In this document: one piece after another, positions 8,712 through 18,516 of the stretch
Numbering within the stretch: position 1 is the first letter of the stretch
How the letters are laid out: the number at the start of each line of letters is the position of its first letter
Assembly: GCA_937920585.1 (NCBI GenBank)
Contig: CAKZSB010000335.1
Location: forward strand, 1-33,758
Direction: 5' to 3'
Source: an uncultured Granulosicoccaceae bacterium
GTDB taxonomy: Bacteria > Pseudomonadota > Gammaproteobacteria > Granulosicoccales > Granulosicoccaceae
Length of the DNA: 33,758 nt
Position numbers and translations under genes: made by a program
The notes under the pieces: model-generated
What the model saw: the letters and a program-made list of their open reading frames with translations, nothing else
Database searches by the model: none
What the model was told of the DNA's origin: nothing

Positions 8712-11096
8712 ATGACTGACGAACTCATCAATATTACGGTAGATGGTCAAAAGCTCCAGGCGCGTAAGGGCCAGATGCTGATCGAGGTTACCGATGCGGC
8801 CGGTATCGAGATACCGCGCTTTTGTTATCACAAGAAATTAAGTGTCGCGGCGAATTGCCGCATGTGCCTGATCGAAATTGAAAAGGCGCCAAAACCCATG
8901 CCGGCCTGTGCGACACCAGTCGCACCCGACATGATTGTGCACACTCGCTCTGAACTGGCGACCGGTGCGCAACAGGGCACAATGGAATTTCTGTTGATTA
9001 ATCACCCGCTCGATTGCCCGATCTGTGATCAGGGTGGTGAGTGTGAGTTGCAGGACGTCGCCATGGGTTACGGCGGTAGCTCTTCGGACTACGTCGAAAC
9101 CAAACGCGTGGTGATGGACAAGAATATCGGTCCGCTCATCTCAACCGAGCTCACTCGTTGCATTCACTGTACGCGCTGCGTTCGATTCGGTGAGGAAATC
9201 GCCGGCATGCGTGAACTCGGCGCCACCGGCCGCGGCGAAAACATGCGCATTGGCACCTATATCGAAAAAAGTGTCGATTCGGAATTGTCCGGCAATGTGA
9301 TCGATCTTTGCCCGGTGGGCGCTTTGACTGCCAAGCCCTCACGTTTTTCAGCGCGTTCCTGGGAACTGACTCAACACGCCAGCGTGGCACCTCACGACAG
9401 TGTTGGCAGCAATTTGTTTTTGCACGTTGGCAACGGCTCTGTAGTGCGCGCCGTGCCACGCGAGAACGAATCTCTCAACCAGACGTGGCTCTCGGATCGA
9501 GATCGATTCAGCTACGAGGGACTCAACAGCGCCGATCGCGCCACCCAGCCGATGGTTCGCAGCAACGGTGAGTTGCAGCCGGTTAGTTGGGAAGTAGCGC
9601 TGAAGGCCGTGGCCGACACCGTACAAAATACAGTCAAGCAGCACGGTGCTGCACAACTGGGTGCACTGATTTCGGCGTCCGCCACACTCGAAGAACAACA
9701 CTTGCTGCAAAAGCTGATGCGCGCGGTCGGATCGAACAATATCGATCACCGCATCAGTCAACTGGATTTCAGCGATCAGCAGCATGCGCCGGTCATGCCC
9801 TGGCTCGGTCAGGCGATAGCCGATCTCGAATCGGTTGATGCGGCGCTGCTGGTGGGATCAAATATTCGCAAAGAACAACCGCTGGCAGCTTTGCGGCTTC
9901 GCAAGGCGGCTGGTAACGGGGCGAAAGTCAGTTTCGTCAATTCCCGTGTTTATGACATGAACTTTGATTGTCAGGCGCACCTTGCCGGTGGTCAGCGCGA
10001 GCAGCTGTTACACGTTGCAGCCATTGCCGTCGCTGCGGGCGTTGAGCATAGCTGTCTGCGCGATCTGCTGGGCAGTTTTGAAGTTGGCGACCAACATCGC
10101 GCTATCGTGAAAAGCCTGTCCGATGGTGAAACAGCTACTGTGCTGCTGGGTAACTCGGCGGTCATGCACGCCGATTACGCCATGCTTCGCGCGTTGGCCA
10201 GCGGCATCGCTCAGCGCACGGGTGCGGTTTTTGGTTACCTGCCCGAAGGTGGCAACACGGCAGGTGCCTGGCTGGCCGGTTGCGTGCCACATCGCGGAAC
10301 TGCCGGTGTCACGTCTGAAGCGATTGGTCTCAACGCTGCAGAGATGCTTTCCGATCCGCTTAAATGCATGGTACTCATGGGCACAGAGCCCGGCTTTGAA
10401 CACCCGCGCAGCGCGCTGGCTCAGCGAACACTCAAGGCAGTTGAGAACAGCATAGTGATCACAAGCCATGTCAGCCAAATGATGCTCGATCATGCGACTA
10501 TCGTCTTGCCGGCTGCCGCCTATGCCGAAACTGCCGGCACATTTGTTAATGCCAGTGGCAGTTGGCAGATGTTTAATGGTGTCGTGGCGCCGCCGGGCGA
10601 TGCGCGTCCCGGCTGGAAAATACTCAGAGTGCTGGGCAATCAACTCGATGTCGACGGTTTCGATTATCAGAGCGTTGAAGATATACGCACCGAACTGAAG
10701 GGACTGTGCCGCGAGCTTGAGCTCGACAATCGATACGAACCGGATGGCGCTATGCTGGCCGATCGCGCCAACTCCACCGGTGACGCAAATGGCGAACTGA
10801 TGCGCAGCGGCGATTTGCCTGCGTTGCGTGCCGATATGCTTGTTCGGCGGGCGAAATCCCTGCAACGCTCTTCGGATGCGCAGCCCGGTGTAATTAGTTT
10901 GAACTCCAGCGATCTGTCGCGCCTGGGTATCGAACACGATGCTGTGGTCAACGTTGAGCAGGACGGCGCCACGGTGGTACTTAAAGCAAAAGCAGATGAT
11001 GGTGTGCCGATCGGACTGGCGTGGCTGCCTCTGGGCGGTCAGGATGTCGCGGGCTTTGGCGCGCTCGATCAACCGCTTCGCGTCACCGGGAGCTGA
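8712..11096 (+). CDS. nuoG: NADH-quinone oxidoreductase subunit G (no N7 ligands)
   Basis: NuoG is the large iron-sulfur subunit of the peripheral arm of complex I. The protein has 794 residues. N1b ligands are Cys38, Cys49, Cys52 and Cys66. N5 ligands are His98, Cys102, Cys105 and Cys111. N4 ligands are Cys150, Cys153, Cys156 and Cys200. The molybdopterin-oxidoreductase-like domain follows. The place where E. coli NuoG has the N7 CxxCxxxC motif reads SVAPHDSVGSN (residues 224-234), and the later Cys is replaced in WLSDRDRF (about residue 261). N7 should therefore be absent, as in mitochondrial-type subunits. The ATG follows the nuoF stop by 8 bases. Confidence 0.96.
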   Translation: MTDELINITVDGQKLQARKGQMLIEVTDAAGIEIPRFCYHKKLSVAANCRMCLIEIEKAPKPMPACATPVAPDMIVHTRSELATGAQQGTMEFLLINHPLDCPICDQGGECELQDVAMGYGGSSSDYVETKRVVMDKNIGPLISTELTRCIHCTRCVRFGEEIAGMRELGATGRGENMRIGTYIEKSVDSELSGNVIDLCPVGALTAKPSRFSARSWELTQHASVAPHDSVGSNLFLHVGNGSVVRAVPRENESLNQTWLSDRDRFSYEGLNSADRATQPMVRSNGELQPVSWEVALKAVADTVQNTVKQHGAAQLGALISASATLEEQHLLQKLMRAVGSNNIDHRISQLDFSDQQHAPVMPWLGQAIADLESVDAALLVGSNIRKEQPLAALRLRKAAGNGAKVSFVNSRVYDMNFDCQAHLAGGQREQLLHVAAIAVAAGVEHSCLRDLLGSFEVGDQHRAIVKSLSDGETATVLLGNSAVMHADYAMLRALASGIAQRTGAVFGYLPEGGNTAGAWLAGCVPHRGTAGVTSEAIGLNAAEMLSDPLKCMVLMGTEPGFEHPRSALAQRTLKAVENSIVITSHVSQMMLDHATIVLPAAAYAETAGTFVNASGSWQMFNGVVAPPGDARPGWKILRVLGNQLDVDGFDYQSVEDIRTELKGLCRELELDNRYEPDGAMLADRANSTGDANGELMRSGDLPALRADMLVRRAKSLQRSSDAQPGVISLNSSDLSRLGIEHDAVVNVEQDGATVVLKAKADDGVPIGLAWLPLGGQDVAGFGALDQPLRVTGS

Positions 11097-11099
11097 TCG

Positions 11100-12119
11100 A
11101 TGGCAGCCTTTTTCGATAGTCTGTTGCTGGTGATCGTCACAGTACTAAAAGTGCTGTTGATCATGATCCCGCTGCTACTGAGTGTGGCGTACCTGACCTA
11201 TGCCGAGCGCAAGGTAATCGGTGCGATGCAGGTTCGCAATGGTCCCAACCGGGTTGGCTGGAAAGGTCTTTTACAGCCGATTGCCGATGTACTCAAGCTG
11301 TTGACCAAAGAAATCATCGTACCGACCAACTCGCACCGTTTTCTGTTTCTCATCGCGCCTATATTGTCACTGGCACCGGCGTTTGCCGCCTGGGCGGTAA
11401 TTCCGTTCAACGATACGGCAGTGCTTGCTGATGTTAACGCCGGATTGCTCTATGTGCTCGCGCTGACATCACTTGGCGTCTACGGTGTAATCGTTGCCGG
11501 CTGGGCGTCGAATTCCAAATATGCGTTTCTCGGGGCGATGCGTTCGGCAGCACAGATTGTCGCCTATGAAATTGCCATGGGGTTTGCCCTGGTGGGCGTG
11601 CTGATGGTCAGTGGTAGTTTGAACCTGGGCGATATCGTCCGTGCGCAGGAAGGCAGTATATTTCACTGGTTCTGGCTGCCATTGCTGCCATTGTTCCTGG
11701 TCTATTTTATATCCGGTGTAGCAGAGACCAACCGGGCGCCGTTTGATGTCGCCGAGGGTGAGTCTGAAATTGTCGCCGGTTTTCACGTCGATTACTCCGG
11801 GATGGCGTTTGCGCTGTTTTTCCTGGCCGAATACGCGAACATGATTATGATCGCCGCGCTCACCAGCGTGCTGTTTCTGGGCGGCTGGTTGTCGCCGGTG
11901 AGTTTCCTGCCCGACAGCATGATCTGGTTCTTTCTGAAAGTAGCGCTGATGCTGTTTTTCTTTTTGTGGTTTCGCGCCACTTTTCCCCGCTATCGATACG
12001 ACCAGATCATGCGCCTGGGCTGGAAGATATTCATCCCGGTGACAATCGTATGGATTGTGGTAGAAGCGGTGGCAATTTTGTTGGAAATCGAACCCTGGTT
12101 CGCCCTGCGAGCAGCCTGA
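11100..12119 (+). CDS. nuoH: NADH-quinone oxidoreductase subunit H
   Basis: NuoH is the membrane subunit that links the quinone cavity to the proton-pumping arm of complex I. The 339-residue protein has about eight membrane helices. The conserved segment [19 protein letters not shown] lies near the N-terminus. The acidic loop [20 protein letters not shown] lies near residues 203-222, which is the hallmark of the quinone channel. The start is three bases after the nuoG stop, and nuoI begins one base after its stop. Confidence 0.97.
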   Translation: MAAFFDSLLLVIVTVLKVLLIMIPLLLSVAYLTYAERKVIGAMQVRNGPNRVGWKGLLQPIADVLKLLTKEIIVPTNSHRFLFLIAPILSLAPAFAAWAVIPFNDTAVLADVNAGLLYVLALTSLGVYGVIVAGWASNSKYAFLGAMRSAAQIVAYEIAMGFALVGVLMVSGSLNLGDIVRAQEGSIFHWFWLPLLPLFLVYFISGVAETNRAPFDVAEGESEIVAGFHVDYSGMAFALFFLAEYANMIMIAALTSVLFLGGWLSPVSFLPDSMIWFFLKVALMLFFFLWFRATFPRYRYDQIMRLGWKIFIPVTIVWIVVEAVAILLEIEPWFALRAA

Positions 12120-12120
12120 T

Positions 12121-12612
12121 ATGACCGGAAACGTAAAAAGCTATATCAAGAGCTTCATGTTGCTTGAGCTACTCAAGGGCATGAAGGTAACCGGACGCTA
12201 TTTTTTCTCCAACAAGATCACGATCCAGTATCCGGAAGAAAAAACCCCGCAGTCGCCGCGATTCCGTGGACTGCATGCACTGCGACGCTACGCCAACGGC
12301 GAAGAGCGCTGTATAGCCTGCAAACTGTGTGAAGCCGTCTGTCCGGCACTGGCGATTACGATCGAGTCGGAAGAGCGCGATGATTCAACCCGCCGCACCA
12401 CGCGCTACGATATCGATCTGTTCAAGTGTATTTTCTGTGGATTCTGTGAAGAGGCATGTCCGGTTGATTCAATTGTCGAAACCCGGTTGTTTGAGTATCA
12501 CTTTGAAAACCGTGGCGAGCAAATCATGACTAAAGACAAACTGCTTGCGATTGGCGACAAATTCGAAGCGCAGATTGCCGCCGATCGCGCGGCCGACGCG
12601 CCGTACCGCTGA
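12121..12612 (+). CDS. nuoI: NADH-quinone oxidoreductase subunit I (N6a/N6b)
   Basis: NuoI carries two 4Fe-4S clusters that relay electrons from NuoG to N2 in NuoB. The protein has 163 residues. The ferredoxin motifs are [12 protein letters not shown] (Cys64, 67, 70, 74) and [12 protein letters not shown] (Cys103, 106, 109, 113). An amphipathic N-terminal helix of about 35 residues precedes them, as in the membrane-associated family members. The ATG sits one base after the nuoH stop. Confidence 0.97.
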   Translation: MTGNVKSYIKSFMLLELLKGMKVTGRYFFSNKITIQYPEEKTPQSPRFRGLHALRRYANGEERCIACKLCEAVCPALAITIESEERDDSTRRTTRYDIDLFKCIFCGFCEEACPVDSIVETRLFEYHFENRGEQIMTKDKLLAIGDKFEAQIAADRAADAPYR

Positions 12613-12621
12613 GGCTCAGAG

Positions 12622-13233
12622 ATGGAATTCAAACTTTTTCTTTTCTGGGTGGTGTCGTTGATACTGGTGGGTGCAGCGGTGGGTGTGATCACCACGCGCA
12701 ACCCGGTTCAGGCGGCGCTGTTTCTGGTGTTGGCGTTTTTTAACAGCGCCATAATCTGGATGTTGATGGAAGCCGAGTTTCTGTCAATCACGCTGGTGCT
12801 GGTATACGTTGGCGCAGTGATGGTGCTGTTTCTATTTGTGGTGATGATGCTCGATATCAATTTATCGCCACTGCGCGAGGGCTTTACGCGCTACCTGCCG
12901 CTGGGCGGGCTGGTCGCTGCTTTGATTGTCGGCGAGATCGTGCTTCTGATCAGCAACAAGTGGTTTTCGGCCGAGAATTTTCCGGTTCCGGCTGCACGGC
13001 CGGCGGACTACAGCAACACTGAAGAGCTGGGTGTGGCGATGTATACCGACTATCTGCTGCAATTTGAGATCGCCGCGGTCATTCTGCTGGTTGCGATTAT
13101 CGCTGCAATTGCATTGACCATGCGCCGCCGGCCCGACACCAAGTATCAGCGTCCGGCAGAACAAGTGCAGGTTCGAAAGGAAGATCGACTGCGCATCGTC
13201 AGCATGGATTCAGGGAATCAGGAGTCGCAATGA
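12622..13233 (+). CDS. nuoJ: NADH-quinone oxidoreductase subunit J
   Basis: NuoJ is a membrane subunit of complex I (ND6 type). The 203-residue protein has five predicted membrane helices. The third contains the conserved [18 protein letters not shown] segment, whose pi-bulge helix is known to couple redox chemistry to pumping. The last 30 or so residues are charged and likely cytoplasmic. The last four bases (ATGA) are shared with the nuoK start. Confidence 0.96.
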   Translation: MEFKLFLFWVVSLILVGAAVGVITTRNPVQAALFLVLAFFNSAIIWMLMEAEFLSITLVLVYVGAVMVLFLFVVMMLDINLSPLREGFTRYLPLGGLVAALIVGEIVLLISNKWFSAENFPVPAARPADYSNTEELGVAMYTDYLLQFEIAAVILLVAIIAAIALTMRRRPDTKYQRPAEQVQVRKEDRLRIVSMDSGNQESQ

Positions 13234-13535
13234 TACCGCTCTCGCACTACCTAACCCTGGGCGCCGTGCTGTTTGGCCTGAGTGTGGCCGGCATTTTTCT
13301 CAATCGGAAGAACATCATTATTATCCTGATGTCGATCGAGCTGATGCTGCTGGCGGTCAACATGAACTTTGTGGCGTTTTCCTATTTCACTGGCGATACA
13401 GCCGGACAGGTGTTCGTATTCTTCATACTTACGGTCGCCGCCGCCGAGGCTGCGATCGGGCTGGCCATTCTGGTCGTTCTATTTAGAAATCGGGGCACGA
13501 TCAATGTGTCCGATCTCGACGACCTGAAGGGGTAA
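13230..13535 (+). CDS. nuoK: NADH-quinone oxidoreductase subunit K
   Basis: NuoK (ND4L type) is a three-helix membrane subunit with two conserved glutamates in the proton path. The protein has 101 residues, the usual length. The first conserved Glu is in [20 protein letters not shown] and the second in [16 protein letters not shown]. The ATG overlaps the nuoJ stop, and nuoL begins two bases after its stop. Confidence 0.97.
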   Translation: MIPLSHYLTLGAVLFGLSVAGIFLNRKNIIIILMSIELMLLAVNMNFVAFSYFTGDTAGQVFVFFILTVAAAEAAIGLAILVVLFRNRGTINVSDLDDLKG

Positions 13536-13537
13536 CC

Positions 13538-15493
13538 ATGAAGCTCCTGTACATACTTACTCCGCTGGCGCCGTTGTTCGGCGCCATAGCGTGTGGCTTT
13601 TTTGGTCGCAAACTGGGCCGCACAAATTCCCATCGGGTAGCGATCGCAGGCGTAGCAGTCGCGTTTTTGTTCTCGCTCATTGCGCTGATCGTGCAAATGG
13701 GTGACGACGCAAAGGTTTTCAACGAAACGATCTACACCTGGATGGTTTCGGGCGGGATCAAGTTTGAAGTTGGCTTTCTGGTCGATCGACTCACCGTGGT
13801 GATGATGACGGTGGTGACCAGCGTGTCACTGATGGTTCACATCTACACGATCGGCTACATGCACGATGATCCGGGTTATCAGCGGTTTTTCAGCTATATC
13901 TCGCTGTTCACCTTTGCCATGTTGATGCTGGTGATGGCGAATAATTTCATGCAGTTGTTTTTTGGCTGGGAGGCGGTCGGCCTGGTGTCCTATCTGTTGA
14001 TCGGATTCTGGTACAAAAAGCCTACGGCAATCTTCGCCAACCTGAAGGCCTTTCTGGTCAACAGGGTAGGGGATTTCGGGTTCTTGCTGGGTATCGCTGC
14101 CGTGCTGGTATACATGGGCAGCCTCAATTACACCGAAGTGTTTGCTGCCGCGCCTGCGGTGGTCGGACAATCGATGGAGGTCATTCCCGGTGTGGCCTGG
14201 TCGGTGATGACGGTCACCTGTATCTGTTTATTCATTGGCGCGATGGGTAAGTCGGCACAAATTCCCCTGCACGTGTGGTTACCCGACTCAATGGAAGGTC
14301 CGACGCCGATATCCGCGCTGATTCACGCAGCGACCATGGTGACGGCAGGAATATTTATGGTGGCTCGCATGTCACCCCTGTTCGAGCTCTCCGAAACAGC
14401 ACTGAGCTTCGTGCTGATCATTGGCTCGCTCACAGCACTGCTGATGGGGTTGATCGGCATCGTTCAAAACGACATCAAACGCGTTGTCGCTTACTCGACG
14501 CTATCGCAGCTCGGCTACATGACAGTCGCGCTTGGCGCGTCGGCCTACGGGGCGGCGATTTTTCACCTGATGACACATGCATTTTTCAAAGCGCTGTTGT
14601 TCCTCGCGGCTGGCAGCGTAATTATCGCGCTGCACCATGAGCAGGATATTCGCAAGATGGGTGGCCTGAAGAAATATATGCCTGTTACCTACTGGACATC
14701 GCTGATCGGCACACTGGCGTTGATTGGCTTTCCCGGTTTCTCCGGCTTTTTCTCCAAGGATGCGATCATCGAAGCGGTTCATCATTCGCAAATCACCGGC
14801 GCGTCGTTTGCCTATGTGTGCGTATTGCTGGGGGTTTTCATTACTGCCTACTACAGCTTCCGAATGTTCTTCCTGGTTTTTCACGGCGAGACCAGAATGG
14901 ACGACCACACGCGCGACCATTGCCATGAACCGCCCCGCGTAGTAACCGTGCCGCTGATACTGCTCGCCATTCCGTCAGTGATTTTGGGGGCAATGACGAT
15001 AGGCCCTATGTTATTTGGCGGCTTTTTTGGCGATGCGATTCAAGTGGCGCCCGAGCACGATGTGCTGGCTGAACTGGGAGCCGGTTACCACGGTGCGTTC
15101 CAGTTCGTATTACACGGGTTCAAGACGCCCGCGCTCTATCTTGCGCTGGCCGGTGCAGTTGCAGCATGGTTCATCCATTTGCAAAAGCCTGGCATAGCGA
15201 CCTGGTTTGCCGAGAAATTCTCGGTCGTCCATCGAATTCTCGACAACAAATACGGCTTTGATGCGTTCAATGAGAAAGTATTTGCCGGTGGTGCACGCCA
15301 GGTGGCCGACAGGCTCTGGAAAGTCGGCGACGTCAAACTCATCGACGGGCTGATGGTCAACGGTACTGCCAATGGTATTGGTTTGATTTCGAACATTGTT
15401 CGAACACTGCAAACCGGTTACCTCTTTCACTATGCGTTTGCAATGATAGTTGGATTGCTGGCGTTGTTGTCCGTGTTTATCTTTAGCGCTTGA
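13538..15493 (+). CDS. nuoL: NADH-quinone oxidoreductase subunit L
   Basis: NuoL is the distal antiporter-like proton-pumping subunit (ND5 type) of complex I. The 651-residue protein has about 16 membrane helices. Hallmarks are FFGWEAVGLVSYLLIGFW with the key glutamate, and KSAQIPLHVWLPDSMEGPTP with the pump lysine. The conserved SALIHAATMVTAG and the GLKKYMPVTYW loop are also present. The C-terminal roughly 120 residues fit the long lateral helix plus anchoring helix. It is preceded by GGGGTAACC next to the start and is in tight linkage with nuoK. Confidence 0.97.
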   Translation: MKLLYILTPLAPLFGAIACGFFGRKLGRTNSHRVAIAGVAVAFLFSLIALIVQMGDDAKVFNETIYTWMVSGGIKFEVGFLVDRLTVVMMTVVTSVSLMVHIYTIGYMHDDPGYQRFFSYISLFTFAMLMLVMANNFMQLFFGWEAVGLVSYLLIGFWYKKPTAIFANLKAFLVNRVGDFGFLLGIAAVLVYMGSLNYTEVFAAAPAVVGQSMEVIPGVAWSVMTVTCICLFIGAMGKSAQIPLHVWLPDSMEGPTPISALIHAATMVTAGIFMVARMSPLFELSETALSFVLIIGSLTALLMGLIGIVQNDIKRVVAYSTLSQLGYMTVALGASAYGAAIFHLMTHAFFKALLFLAAGSVIIALHHEQDIRKMGGLKKYMPVTYWTSLIGTLALIGFPGFSGFFSKDAIIEAVHHSQITGASFAYVCVLLGVFITAYYSFRMFFLVFHGETRMDDHTRDHCHEPPRVVTVPLILLAIPSVILGAMTIGPMLFGGFFGDAIQVAPEHDVLAELGAGYHGAFQFVLHGFKTPALYLALAGAVAAWFIHLQKPGIATWFAEKFSVVHRILDNKYGFDAFNEKVFAGGARQVADRLWKVGDVKLIDGLMVNGTANGIGLISNIVRTLQTGYLFHYAFAMIVGLLALLSVFIFSA

Positions 15494-15506
15494 AACGACA
15501 CTAACG

Positions 15507-17006
15507 ATGCCAATCCTCAGCATAATTATCTGGTTGACCATCCTGGGCGGATTCGCAGTGCTCTTTGCCGGCGAGGAACGCTGTCGGGGAGTTTCTCTGT
15601 TTGTCGCCGTGCTCGCCTTTCTCGCCAGCCTGCGTTTGTACTTCGGGTTTGACAGCGGCACGGCTGATATGCAGTTTGTCCAGCAGGTGCCATGGTTGCC
15701 TGCCTTCGATATCAACTATTCACTCGGCATTGATGGCATTGCGCTGCCACTCATTATGTTGACGACGTTCATCAACATTATTGTTGTGATTTCGGCCTGG
15801 CGCGTGATTGAGGACAATCTGCCCCTCTATCTCGCCGCGTTTCAAATCATGACCGGATTGATGGTGGGCGTTTTTGCCGCCACTGATGCGATTTTGTTCT
15901 ACATCTTTTTCGAAGCCACGCTGCTGCCGATGTTTCTGATCATTGGTTTGTGGGGCGGGCCCCGGCGTGTCTACGCGACGATCAAATTCTTCCTCTACAC
16001 CTTTCTCGGATCGGTGTTCATGTTAGTAGCGCTGATTTATCTGCATCACGGATCCGGTAGTTTTGCGATTGCCGATTTCCATCAGATGCCTTTGACATCG
16101 GGCGCGCAGACACTGATATTTTTTGCCTTCTTCATTGCCTTCGCGGTAAAGATTCCGATGTGGCCTGTCCACACCTGGCTGCCTGATGCGCACGTCGAGG
16201 CGCCCACAGCTGGCTCTGCAGTGCTGGCGGCAATCATGCTGAAAATGGGTGGTTACGGCTTTCTGCGCTTTAGCATGCCGATTGTGCCGGATGCGAGTAT
16301 GCAGCTGTCCTGGCTGATGATCCTGCTGTCGCTGATTGCGGTGGTTTACATCGGTTTTGTCGCACTCGCCCAGTCTGATATGAAAAAGCTAATTGCCTAC
16401 TCGTCGATATCGCATATGGGCTTTGTGACGCTGGGGATGTTTATCATGTTCGGGATCATGAGCGACGCGGAGCCTGAGTCAGTCGGTATCGCCCAGATGG
16501 GGCTGGAGGGTGCGATGGTGCAGATGATTTCGCACGGCTTCATTTCCGCTGCAATGTTCCTCTGCGTCGGGGTCATTTACGATCGCATGCACACCCGGCA
16601 GATAGCTGACTACGGCGGTGTGGTTAACACCATGCCGGTCTTTGCGGCCTTTATGGTTTTCTTTGCCATGGCCAACGCCGGCCTGCCTGGCACTTCAGGA
16701 TTTGTCGGCGAATTCATGGTCATCCTGGCCAGTTTCAAAGCCAGCTTCTGGTTCGCGTTTCTCGCCGCCACCACGCTGATCCTGGGTGCTGCCTATACCT
16801 TGTGGATGGTCAAACGCGTATTGTTCGGCGAGGTTGCGAACGAAAACGTGGCAGCGCTGACGGACGTCGACAATCGCGAGACGATCATGTTGGCGCTGCT
16901 GGCTGCGATGGTGCTGTTTTTTGGTTTATGGCCACAACCGATGGTGGACGTCATGCATGCAACAATTGAAAACCTGGTGCAGCATGTCACCACGTCCAAA
17001 CTCTAA
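15507..17006 (+). CDS. nuoM: NADH-quinone oxidoreductase subunit M
   Basis: NuoM is the second antiporter-like proton pump (ND4 type) of complex I. The 499-residue protein has about 14 membrane helices. Conserved motifs are FEATLLPMFLIIGLWGG with the catalytic glutamate, and KIPMWPVHTWLPDAHVEAPT with the pump lysine. SAVLAAIMLKMGGYGFLR follows. I chose the ATG at 15507 because it gives the usual N-terminus of a first membrane helix. A longer in-frame start at 15450 lies inside nuoL. It begins 13 bases after the nuoL stop. Confidence 0.96.
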   Translation: MPILSIIIWLTILGGFAVLFAGEERCRGVSLFVAVLAFLASLRLYFGFDSGTADMQFVQQVPWLPAFDINYSLGIDGIALPLIMLTTFINIIVVISAWRVIEDNLPLYLAAFQIMTGLMVGVFAATDAILFYIFFEATLLPMFLIIGLWGGPRRVYATIKFFLYTFLGSVFMLVALIYLHHGSGSFAIADFHQMPLTSGAQTLIFFAFFIAFAVKIPMWPVHTWLPDAHVEAPTAGSAVLAAIMLKMGGYGFLRFSMPIVPDASMQLSWLMILLSLIAVVYIGFVALAQSDMKKLIAYSSISHMGFVTLGMFIMFGIMSDAEPESVGIAQMGLEGAMVQMISHGFISAAMFLCVGVIYDRMHTRQIADYGGVVNTMPVFAAFMVFFAMANAGLPGTSGFVGEFMVILASFKASFWFAFLAATTLILGAAYTLWMVKRVLFGEVANENVAALTDVDNRETIMLALLAAMVLFFGLWPQPMVDVMHATIENLVQHVTTSKL

Positions 17007-17020
17007 CCGGCAGAACGACT

Positions 17021-18439
17021 TTGGATAATCTGGCTCTAGTTGGACCTGAAATTTTTTTGCTGTGCGCAATCTGCGCCATTCTGCTGTGTGATCTCTACAG
17101 CAAGGATGGTCGCCGACTAACGTACATCCTGTCGCAGGTGGCACTGGTTGGCACGCTGTTTTTTACCTGGGGTGTCACGCCGGATGGCAGTGCCACCGCG
17201 TTTGGCGGCAGCTTCGTCATGGACACAATGAGTTCCGTGTTGAAAAGCTGGATCCTGATCGTATCGATTGGCGTGTTGCTGTACTCGCGCGATTACGTCC
17301 TCGAACGCGAGATCACTACCGGTGAGTACTACACGCTGGCACTAAGTGGTGTGCTCGGCATGATGATCATGGTGTCGTCCAGCACAATGCTGACGCTCTA
17401 TCTCGGTCTCGAGCTGCTGTCACTGTCGCTCTATGCCATGGCAGCGCTCAATCGCAAGGACGTTCGCTGTGCCGAAGCGGCGATGAAATATTTTGTGCTC
17501 GGTGCGCTGGCGTCCGGCTTGCTGCTGTATGGCATCTCGATGATCTACGGCGCCACTGGCAGTCTGGTGTTCTCGGAGATTGCGGCGGCCATGGCGGCTG
17601 ACTCATCCAGCTCGGCAGCGGTATTCGGGCTGGCATTTGTGGTGGCAGGTATTGCTTTCAAGTTTGGTGCAGCACCCTTTCACATGTGGGTGCCCGATGT
17701 TTACGACGGTGCGCCAACATCTGTCACGCTCTATATTTCAGCTGCTCCCAAGATGGCAGCGTTTGCGCTGGCCATCCGCTTTCTGGTCGACGGGCTCGGC
17801 ACCGCCCACGACAGCTGGCAGGGGATGCTGGTGATTCTTGCGTTGTTGTCGATCGTGCTCGGCAACCTGATCGCAATCGCGCAGGTTTCTATCAAGCGCA
17901 TGCTGGCCTACTCAACAATCTCTCACGTTGGATTCATTCTGCTGGGTGTGCTGTCCGGCCAAGCTGAGGGCTATTCGGCATCGATGTTTTATGCCATCAC
18001 CTACGCGCTTACCAGCATGGCGGCATTTGGAGTCATTCTGGTGATGGATCGCAATGGTGTGGACATTCACCTGCTCACTGATTTGCGTGGTTTGTTCCGT
18101 CGCAATCCGGTTTATGCGTTTGTGATGTTGATCGTGATGGTGTCCATGGCCGGTGTGCCGCCGACGGTGGGTTTCTATGCCAAGTTTGTGGTGCTGGATG
18201 CGGTTGTATCCGTCGGCTTGATCTGGCTTGCGGTAGTGGCGGTGGTGTTTTCCGTGGTGGGAGCGTTCTACTATCTGAGAGTAATCAAATACATGTTCTT
18301 TGATGATCCGATCGAAGCGCAACCCGTGCTGGCACCCATCGATGTCAGTGCCGGGCTCGCGGTGAATGGCGCTGCACTGCTGATGCTGGGGCTTTTCCCG
18401 GGCTGGATTATGGCAGCCTGTATCGCAGCGTTTTCCTGA
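17021..18439 (+). CDS. nuoN: NADH-quinone oxidoreductase subunit N
   Basis: NuoN is the third antiporter-like proton pump (ND2 type) of complex I and closes the operon. The 472-residue protein has about 14 membrane helices. LGLELLSLSLYAMAAL carries the conserved glutamate, and KFGAAPFHMWVPDVYDGAPT carries the pump lysine. The start is a TTG at 17021: no in-frame ATG or GTG lies between the nuoM stop and this point, and the N-terminus MDNLALVGPEIFLL fits the family. The ribosome binding site is weak. No terminator follows; the next element is the tRNA-fMet promoter about 37 bases away. Confidence 0.95.
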   Translation: MDNLALVGPEIFLLCAICAILLCDLYSKDGRRLTYILSQVALVGTLFFTWGVTPDGSATAFGGSFVMDTMSSVLKSWILIVSIGVLLYSRDYVLEREITTGEYYTLALSGVLGMMIMVSSSTMLTLYLGLELLSLSLYAMAALNRKDVRCAEAAMKYFVLGALASGLLLYGISMIYGATGSLVFSEIAAAMAADSSSSAAVFGLAFVVAGIAFKFGAAPFHMWVPDVYDGAPTSVTLYISAAPKMAAFALAIRFLVDGLGTAHDSWQGMLVILALLSIVLGNLIAIAQVSIKRMLAYSTISHVGFILLGVLSGQAEGYSASMFYAITYALTSMAAFGVILVMDRNGVDIHLLTDLRGLFRRNPVYAFVMLIVMVSMAGVPPTVGFYAKFVVLDAVVSVGLIWLAVVAVVFSVVGAFYYLRVIKYMFFDDPIEAQPVLAPIDVSAGLAVNGAALLMLGLFPGWIMAACIAAFS

Positions 18440-18475
18440 GCAGCACTGATACGGATTTATTTATCGAATCAATGC

Positions 18476-18504
18476 TTGTAATCTGGGCGTCGAACAACTA
18501 GAAT
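18476..18504 (+). promoter_or_regulatory. Sigma70-type promoter for tRNA-fMet
   Basis: TTGTAA (18476-18481), a 17-base spacer and TAGAAT (18499-18504). The predicted start of transcription is about 5-7 bases before the tRNA 5' end at 18517, a normal layout for a dedicated tRNA promoter. It makes the tRNA independent of nuo transcription. Confidence 0.7.
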
Positions 18505-18516
18505 TCTTTGATCAGT

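Noticed and set aside
10008-11072. Long open frame of 354 codons on the minus strand, antisense to nuoG
   Set aside because: It lies wholly within nuoG, which has strong family motifs; the antisense product shows no recognisable domain and reads as low-complexity His/Arg/Ala sequence typical of complement frames of a codon-biased gene.
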